From: Spinacia oleracea
Taxonomy: Eukaryota > Streptophyta > Magnoliopsida > Caryophyllales > Amaranthaceae
Assembly (NCBI RefSeq): GCF_020520425.1
Contig: NC_079491.1
Coordinates: 44,630,027 to 44,694,026, forward strand
Length of the DNA: 64,000 nt
Reading direction: 5' to 3'
Shown: piece after piece, positions 56,456 to 64,000 of the stretch
Layout of the letters: each line of letters begins with the position of its first letter
Position numbering within the stretch: position 1 is the stretch's first letter
Notes under the pieces: generated by a model
Databases searched by the model: none
Told to the model about the DNA's origin: nothing
What the model saw: the letters and a program-made list of their open reading frames with translations, nothing else
Made by a program: the position numbers and the translations under genes

Positions 56456-58835
56456 ATCTAAGTACGGACTAAAAGATTTTCCATGAATGCAACATGACCA
56501 ACCATGAAAATACCCAAATCGGCATACCGTAAGGCTACCATTGGGGTAAAGCAATACACGCTAAGAGGGAAGCCGCACTAATGATTTTAGTCTCGCAAAA
56601 ATAAAAATGGCACCAATTCACGCGTTCTATAAAAGAACAGCCAACAAACACAACACTAAAAAGGGAATTCCCGGAGTGCAAAGCATAACAAACAAAAAGA
56701 GTGAGAAATAGATAAAGTACCTTAGTGAAAACCCGGAGCAGCAAGGGACAAGTCTGTAACCAGGACAAGAAATGTATTACCAACATTAGTAGATACTTCG
56801 TATAGAACAAAACCATTCCCCTGATAAGTAACAACTAGAACATGAACAATTGAGCATATCAAATATCACTAGCACACTAAGTAAACAGTTTTGAAAATGC
56901 ACCCTTTAAATAAACAGCATCCCATCCAGAACCAACAACATTGAATGTTTCGAGAACTCGTGAAATCAGATGTCAAACACGCTCAAGTAAATCCGCATTA
57001 TTCTGGTAAGAAAATCACCCTAATAAAGAGACTATTATGAATACAAGTCCCTTTTAATCAGGAGACACAATATTACTCCAATAAAGGGACAATTGTCAAT
57101 TTACCACCTCAATTTCACATCGTAAAGCAAGAAAACCCTAAAAAACCTCCAAAAAAATCAAAAAGCCAGAAGATTAACATTAATTAGTGTTGACAGATAC
57201 TTATTCAGGTTTTCAGCAAAATCAGGAGCTATTAGGCCTGATATTGAATACTCCTTGAGAATTTGTTTGACGCATGTTAATCCATGTCAGAATTTTCTTA
57301 TAAACACCATATATGCATAGATAGATGCCATCATTACTTTGGGGAAGGCAAACATATAGCTAAACTAATAGCATACTCAGGCCTAAAATAAAGTTTAGAA
57401 GACGTTTGTGTTTTAGTTGTGGCCTAACAATCTCCAATATAAATACAACAATCAATGGTAAAGCAAATCAAAGACGAAATGTAAACTCTGAGATGTATTG
57501 TAAATCATTAACCTTTAATCAAAGAGAAGTCACCTCTTTATGGGTGCGAAAGTGAATACAAAGGTGAGTGATAAGAACTCGATTTAAGCAATAAACAAGC
57601 ACAAAGGATAAAATCAATCACACTTTTCATGAATCAAAGCACAAAAAACAACAACAGATTAATAGTGTACGTATATATACTGTCATTTAACAACTAAAAA
57701 AATAATCATGCTTCGCATTCAAAAGATAACCAACATCTATTTTACGCGATTTCAAGACAAAAGTTCCAACTTGCATAAAACCAAATTGAAACGAACAGGC
57801 TATACTTTGAAGTTTGAAGTCTTGAACTCCCAAACTTTGCATCAATATACATTAGGCTGTGTTTGTTATTAGTGGATCCCAATGGCAAGAAATCGAGGAC
57901 AACTTTTAGCAATGTAAACTGTTGCTACTGCTATAATTCCCACTCCCCGCATTTTGAAATCGATTATACACAGAAAATAAAAATACTCTGCAATTCAGCA
58001 TATCTAACCAAATATAACACACTAACACAATTTCAGCCCAAGCCAAACAACCAATCTCAAATTGAAATATACCTAAATATAAACAAGCCCTGCGAAACTC
58101 TCAGCAAATTGGAAATTGAAAGAAAATTGAAAAATAATACAACAATCATAATTATACAACAATCATATTGAAAAGAAAATTGAAAAATAATACAACAATC
58201 ATAATTATACAACAATCATATTGAAATTTTCAAAGAAATTTGAAAGAAAGATAAAATTTGATGAAGAACAGGGTACATACCTTGGAAATTCAAGCCCACA
58301 ACACGCAAAAACTGATTATTAACAACGCGATTTTCCACCACTGTGACTCGTGAGAGGATGAAGATGAATAAATTAGCAAGAAATTAAATATTACACTAAA
58401 TTGACAAAAACGAAAAATAAAAAACAGAGCAGATTAATGGCGTCCTTCTGATTAAAGGTGGACGAACCTGAAGAAAAGGGCGAGAGGATTAATGGCGAGA
58501 GGATTGGAGATTATCAGATCGAGAAGAAGAAGATGACTAGCTTTAGGGTTTGAAAGTCGTGGGCTGGGAGGATGAGTCGTGGAGTTAGGCAATGTTAGGC
58601 GGTTTCAAAAATAAATTTCTGTTTTAGCGCGATTTGATTTTCATAAAATTCTGAGTATTATTCGCAGCACGTGCTTCTCACGTGGATTAGGTACGGTTTC
58701 TTCGACGCTTTAAAGCGTCGACAACGTTGTGGACTGTTATTAGCGTCGTGGCCACACGGGATTTTTCCCCCCGCAAAATCAATGCCTTTGGCGTCCAAGA
58801 CCAAGCGTCCAAAAAGGGTATGTTTTGTAGTAGTC
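56456..58835. repeat. CACTA right-end unit, copy 3 with linker
   Basis: 2,380 bp, same structure as copy 2. Its end is the functional right end of the whole element; the last base is C where copies 1 and 2 have G. Confidence 0.93.
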
Positions 58836-59330
58836 ACTATATGTTCTAAACAGTTACTATATCTTCTAAATAGTTACTATATGTTCTAAATAGTTACTAT
58901 ATGTTATAAATAGGTTCTATGTGTACTATGTGTACTATAGTAACTATATTATTTGAAAGGTTACTATATGTTTTAAACAGTTACTATATCTTCTAAATAG
59001 TTACTATATGTTTCTAAATAGTTACTATATGTTATAAATATGTTCTATGTGTACTATAGTTACTATATTATTTGAAAGGTTACTATATGTTCTAAACAGT
59101 TACTATATCTTCTAAATAGTTACTATATGTTCTAAATAGTTACTATATGTTATAAATAGGTTCTATGTGTACTATGTGTACTATAGTTACTATATTATTT
59201 GAAAGGTTACTATATGTTTTAAACAGTTACTATATCTTCTAAATAGTTACTATATGTTTCTAATAGTTACTGTATGTTTTAAACAGTTACTATGTGTTCT
59301 AAATAGTTACTATATGATATATAAAGCTGA
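58836..59330 (+). repeat. 20-bp array, right of the CACTA insertion
   Basis: Continuation of the array at 37320-37555, with units such as GTTACTATATGTTCTAAATA. It contains a higher-order repeat of about 120-150 bp (about 58850-59270), marked by TATTATTTGAAAG. It ends just before the acceptor at 59357. Confidence 0.9.
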
Positions 59331-60414
59331 CTTACTTTCATTATTCATTTTTTTCAGGTTTAATTTTGATACACAATGTTCAGGAGGATCATTGTGTAAA
59401 TTAATTAAAGACTTCTCTCCTGATCAAAAGGCAGCTGTTCAAGAGATAGGGTTTGGAGGATTGTTAGGCCTTTAATTAAGTCGAAAAAACACTCAGATGA
59501 TGTACTGGTGCATCAAGTGCTTTGATGGTGTGAGTTCTCTGTTTACAATCAGTGATTCCAAGCAATTTGAAATCACTGATTATGATGTGTACGATTTGTT
59601 TATGCTCCACCTTTCTGAGCTGGAGGTTGAAAGGGTTAAACGTGGGCGCAATTCCACTAATCCTGATTTTGATTTGAAGATCAAGTGGAGAAAAGAGTTC
59701 GATTTTGAAGAGGTCAATGCTCAAATTTCTCTAAGGTTGCTTGAGGACAGGATTAAATTGTTGACAGATGGCGGTGATCTGTTTAAACAATTATTTATTT
59801 TTGTTGCTTTCTCTACATTTTTTACTCCAACAGCCAATAGGACTGTAGATTTGAGATTGGCTAAGGCTTTGGAAGATCCTAAAATGATTCCCAAATACAA
59901 TTGGTGTAAATACGTTCTTGACGTATTATGTGAGGAAACAGTGAAATTTAAAAATTGTTTATTGAAAGGCAAAGATTAAAAGACATTTGGAGGATGTGTT
60001 GTGTTTTTGCAACTTGTGTATTTTCAGAGGATTAAGTTTAGGAATTCCAGTGATATACCTGATCAATTACCTCTTATTCAGCATTGGACATCGAAGATGG
60101 TAACCGATCGGATTCATGCTGAAAGTGCCAATATGAGTGCATTATATGGTTCTGGTATTTTGGAGAAGGAGAAGTATCCAATTTCCAAAAAGTTTGTTTT
60201 TGTTGATGGTCAAATAGATTTGACACAAATCAAATCTATTTCGAAAGAAAATGAAGCTGGCAGCAGTGGGGGAAGAGCTGAACGGCCCTATGTTGGCTGT
60301 CGAATTCCAAGTCGGCGTCCTAGGATTCTTCAGTTTGAAATCCTTGAATCTCATCCTACTGATGAAGAAATTTTCTCTAAAGCCACTGATGTAAGTTTAC
60401 TTTATTATTGATAT

Positions 60415-60840
60415 ATTTGTCAATATATAGTATAGTTATTTTTTATATGCTATAGTTATCTTTTATACACTATTGTTATCATTATCTTTGGTTTAGTAAA
60501 TGTAGGTATATATAGTTATCTTTTATATTCTATAGTTATCTTTTATGTACTATAGTTATCTTTCATACACTAAGTTACCATTACTTTGTTTTAATAAACA
60601 GTAACTATATGTTTTAAACAGTTACTATATGGTATAAATAGTTACTATATGTTTTATATTACTATAGTTATCTTGTGTATACTATAGATATCTTTTATAT
60701 ACTATAGTTACCTTTTATTTACTATAGTTATCTTTTATTTTCTATAGTTATCTTTTATATTCTATAGTTACCTTTCATATACTATAGGTAACTTTTATAT
60801 AGTTATCTTTATATACTATAGATACCTTTTCTTATAATAT
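60415..60840 (+). repeat. 20-bp array in the intron after the second exon
   Basis: The dominant unit is GTTATCTTTTATATACTATA, a variant largely confined to this intron, with a few GTTACTATATG units in the middle. Confidence 0.88.
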
Positions 60841-61574
60841 TTTTTGTAGTTTTAATTAAATTTTCATATTATGTTCCATATTTAAATTTATGTATTTTGT
60901 TTTTTAGGATTTTCATGGTCAGTGGTTGTTGATGAAGAGAGATCTGGATGTAGTTTCAGCCATCCATGCTGAAGAGCTGTTCAAATTAAAGGCTTCAATG
61001 CCTTCGCAGAACCATGGCGATGATATTTTGGAAAATTCCACTTATCAAAAGATGGTTGATGAGTTGGTGGAGATTCATCAATTGGTGAAGAATCTACCAA
61101 ATGGTAGGGATGATATTTTTGGTTCAAGTAACAATCTAGTTGTTACCGTTGCCCCTCGACCTTCTGCCGTTGTTCCAACTGAGCCTGCAAGTTTGTGTAC
61201 TACTGCTATTGTTGATGCAACAACATCTACCCAAGCATTTATTCGAGAAGTTGATCCTGACACTCAAATACATGAAGTTCTTGATTCTTTGAAAAGCAAA
61301 GCTAAAGAAACTACGGAGGATGATGATGAAGAAATGGAAGAATATGAGCGCGTGTGGGCTGCATTTCAAAAATGCATCATTAACAACCATGCTATATCAA
61401 GAGTGAATGTCAGTGTCTATGGCATAGAGGAAAATGTGATGTTTATGTCTCCATTTATGATAGCATTTGAAGATTTAATGAGGCATCTTCCAGCATTTGT
61501 TCAAGAAGTTGTGGACTTTGCTGCTTTGACTGATGGAGAGGGTATTTTGAATGAGTAAGTAGAAGTTTTTTCAT

Positions 61575-61925
61575 TTAATAATTTATAGTTACCTTTCATA
61601 TAATATAGTTACCATTCATATATTATAGTTACCTTTCATATAAAATAGTTACCTTTCATATATTATAGTTACCTTTCATATATTATAGTTACCTTTCATA
61701 TAATATAGTTACCTTTCATAATTTATAGTAACCCTTCATATAATATAGTTACCTTTCATATAATATAGTTACCTTTCTTAAAAGTGAAGTTGCTGCCTTA
61801 ACTTTATAGTAACCTTTCATATAATATAGTTACTATTTGTATACTATAGTATCCTTTTGTTTACTATATTTACCTTTTATATTCTATTGTTATTTTTATT
61901 TATTATAGTAACCTTTATAATTCTT
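61575..61925 (+). repeat. 20-bp array in the intron after the third exon
   Basis: The dominant unit is GTTACCTTTCATATAATATA, repeated about fifteen times with few changes. It starts within 30 bp of the donor at 61555. Confidence 0.9.
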
Positions 61926-62599
61926 CTGACATATTTATTGTTTCTTTTTTATGTTTTTCAGTGATAAAGTTGTAGAATACAATCATTTTATTGCGGTAGC
62001 AAGAAATGACATGTGGACACTTCCTTCTACATTTGATATTCTTTTGATTCATATTGAATCTTGGGCTTTCTTATTGAATGAAAATGAAAGGAATCCTGCC
62101 GGTTCTCCTCAGAAGCTGTTTTTAGGTGGCACATATTGTGTAAGTTATATTTTTAATAATATAGAATGTTAATTATTTTAAATTTTTTTGGCCTTTGTTT
62201 AATTTTTCTTTTAATATTGATTTGCAGAAATATGTTGCTGATTTGATTGAGAAACCAGACAATGAAAAAGTCTTGTCTGAATTGTGTGTTTGTCTTAATT
62301 ATGGTGTGAAAGATATAAATGGAGTTCAATCGTTGAAAGATTGTAATATGGTATGATTTATATTTTCTTTATATAACCATATTATCTTCTTTTTTTCTGT
62401 CTCCTTTCTTGTAGTTGTAATATGTTGTTTTTCTTTTTTATATAGATTTTTGCTCCTGTTCTGATTGAAGACACGAAGCATTATTACCTGTTTGTCCTTA
62501 GTATGAAAGACAAGAGTGTCTATTTCGTTGATAATATGCTTCTGGAACCAAAAGAGATGGAACAAAGGAAGAAATCTTATTCTGTCTTGGTAAGTTTTT

Positions 62600-63207
62600 T
62601 TTATAGTTACCTTTTTTTTTTGTAGTTACTCTATAAATGTATAGTTACCCTTATATTAGTCTTTCTTTGACAAGGTTACTATTTGTTTAAAACAGTAACT
62701 ATGTTTTTAAAATAGTTACTATCTTTTCTAGAAAGTAATTTAACTTTAAAGCAGTAATTATGTTTTATAAATAGTTACTGAGTGATTTAATAGGTTAGTA
62801 CTATAGTTACTATATTATCTGAAAGGTTACTATATGTTATGCAATAGTTACTATACTGTTTTAGAAATAATTATGTGTACAAAGAGTTACTCTTTATAAA
62901 ATATAGTAACTCTTTATACAATAGTTACTATATGATTCCAAAGGTTACTATATGTTGGTAATGGTTACTATATGATTTTAATGGTTCCTATATGATTCTA
63001 ATAGTCACTATATGATTTTAATAGTTACTATATGATTTTAATGGTTACTATATGATTTTAATAGTTACTACATGATTTTAACCAACTGGTAATAGTTACT
63101 ATATGATTTTAATAGTTACTATATGATTTTAACGGTTACTATATGTTGGTAATAGTTACTATATGATTCCAAAGGTTACTAATGTTGGTAATAGTTACTA
63201 TATGTTT
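62600..63207 (+). repeat. 20-bp array in the intron before the Cys exon
   Basis: The dominant unit is GTTACTATATGATTTTAATA in the right half, with more diverged units on the left. It almost fills the intron 62590-63214. A short stretch of similar units is also present at 63480-63541 in the last intron. Confidence 0.9.
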
Positions 63208-64000
63208 TGTACAGTGTTCTTCATTGGAAAAACTACTGAAAGATATGGATAACATTCATCATGAAGATATTAGAAGCTTCAAATTTATCCTGGTCGGTGG
63301 TAATTGGAAGCGAGGTGCTTATGACAAAGACTGTTGTGTCTATTTGATGATGTTTATGATGGTCTTTCATGGTGTTGAAACGGTACAAGATGGTGTTTGA
63401 ATTTTTGACTTTGATCCCTTGGAAGATGTAAGTTTTTGTGTTAAAAATAATTATTGTTATTCATATTTTCTTTTCATTCTTTATAGTTATTGTTTTGTTA
63501 TCATAGTTACTGTTTTTATTATATATAATAGTTACTGTTCAAATATTTGCAGGAGGATTTCAGGAAGTTTCTCAGGGCTTGTATGTGTGGCACCATTGTG
63601 TTGTCAGATTTGAATTGTTGCAGAGATGAATTTCTGAAACGAATGGTTGCATTCAGGAAAAACATGAAACAAGATGTTTTGGATGCCCTAATTAAACAAA
63701 GGGAAGAGTTGGTGCAGAAATACATGAATGACGCTTCAAAAATTGAAATTGTTGCAAGAAATAATTCAGCAAGGAAATCCAAACATGTTGAAACAGAAGA
63801 TGAAGCTGAGACAGATGTCAATGTTGAAGAGAAAGGACGTGGCAAAGGCGGGAGACGCGCCAGAGGAGGCAGACGCAGTAAGGGACGTGGACGAGGTTCT
63901 TCACGTGGTTAATAATCATTGGTGAAAAAACAATTTAATTTTTTGTGTTAGTATGTAGTCAAATTACTGTTTAGAAAGTACAATTAATTCTAATTTTGAT

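Larger units (their letters stand above)
37556..58835 (-). mobile_element. 21.3-kb CACTA (En/Spm) transposon with both transposase genes
   Basis: The left end reads CTACTACAAATCCC and the right end TTTTGTAGTAGTC. The family terminus is CACTACTACAAA, judged from the internal copies of the right end, which finish GTAGTAGTG (54075, 56455). The left end seems to lack CA and the right end has G to C at its last base. ACT flanks both sides (37553-37555, 58836-58838), the 3-bp duplication expected of CACTA. Subterminal regions are full of CGACGCTTT/AAAGCGTCG and GCGTCC motifs. A TNPA-like and a TNPD-like gene lie on the minus strand. The right end is triplicated with a 2,380-bp period. Confidence 0.92.
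37085..63912 (+). pseudogene. Ulp1-like cysteine protease gene with 3 stop codons, split by a CACTA element
   Basis: Exons: 37085-37301, 59358-60390, 60908-61554, 61962-62139, 62228-62350, 62446-62589, 63215-63427, 63553-63912. All splice phases agree, including across the CACTA-bearing intron. The N-terminal half (from DTQCSGGSLCKLIKDFSPDQ) resembles the long domain of plant transposon-associated Ulp1 (C48) proteins. The C-terminal half has a His at 62479-62481 (KHYYLFVL), an Asp at 62530-62532 (YFVDNM) and the nucleophile Cys at 63332-63334 in DCCVYLM (family DCGV). The oxyanion Gln is not seen. The last exon is basic and Arg/Gly-rich (GRGKGGRRARGGR). In-frame stops: TAA 59473-59475, TAA 59977-59979, TGA 63398-63400. 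The 5' exon is missing or truncated near the LINE. The family deconjugates SUMO-type proteins; this copy may be of mobile-element (MULE) origin. Confidence 0.78.

Noticed and set aside
51823-56834. Small conserved ORFs repeated in the 2,380-bp units (minus strand near 52074, 54454, 56834; plus strand near 53103, 55483, 57863)
   Set aside because: They are identical only because the DNA is tandemly duplicated; composition is poor and no domain is seen.
59460-59500. Frameshift in the Ulp1-like gene between two neighbouring open frames
   Set aside because: Both frames are the same reading frame; a single TAA at 59473-59475 separates them.

Overview
The window looks like nuclear DNA of a eudicot plant. 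Genes have introns with GT/AG borders, and there is a chloroplast-targeted ClpB chaperone and a plant-type PPR gene. The rest is dense plant repeats: Ty3/gypsy and Copia elements, CACTA, hAT and Stowaway MITEs, Helitron ends and a LINE. The species cannot be fixed from sequence alone; Caryophyllales is only a guess.

Layout. 1-6.5 kb is a pile of mobile-element remains: a CACTA 3' end, two solo LTRs of one family with perfect 5-bp target duplications, a Helitron candidate, and two nested hAT-type MITEs. 7.0-15.9 kb holds CLPB3 (plus strand, 10 exons, 981 codons), with heat-shock-element half sites just upstream. 16.5-19.4 kb is a decayed Copia pol fragment split by a hAT MITE, then two Stowaway-type MITEs and a Helitron 3' end. 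20.83-28.83 kb is a complete, very young 8.0-kb LTR element. Its sense gene (minus strand) is gag-protease-truncated RT. A separate 6-exon gene of 998 codons runs antisense with its own TATA box. 31-34.5 kb is a PPR gene (minus). 34.8-36.3 kb is a 5'-truncated LINE with poly(A) tail.

From about 36.4 kb to the end lies one gene with an Ulp1-like cysteine protease C-terminus (plus strand). Its splice phases are all compatible, but it carries three in-frame stop codons. Its longer introns are filled with a 20-bp tandem repeat that differs in sequence from intron to intron. A 21.3-kb CACTA element (37556-58835) sits inside one of those arrays. The CACTA carries both expected genes (TNPD-like and TNPA/Transposase_24-like, minus strand). 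Its 3' end is tandemly triplicated with a 2,380-bp period, and each unit junction holds about 150 bp that is probably captured flanking DNA.

The two ordinary host genes are CLPB3 (plastid protein disaggregation) and the PPR gene (probable organelle RNA processing). Almost everything else is mobile DNA. The most unusual features are the antisense spliced gene in the young LTR element, the triplicated CACTA terminus, and the intron-filling 20-bp arrays.
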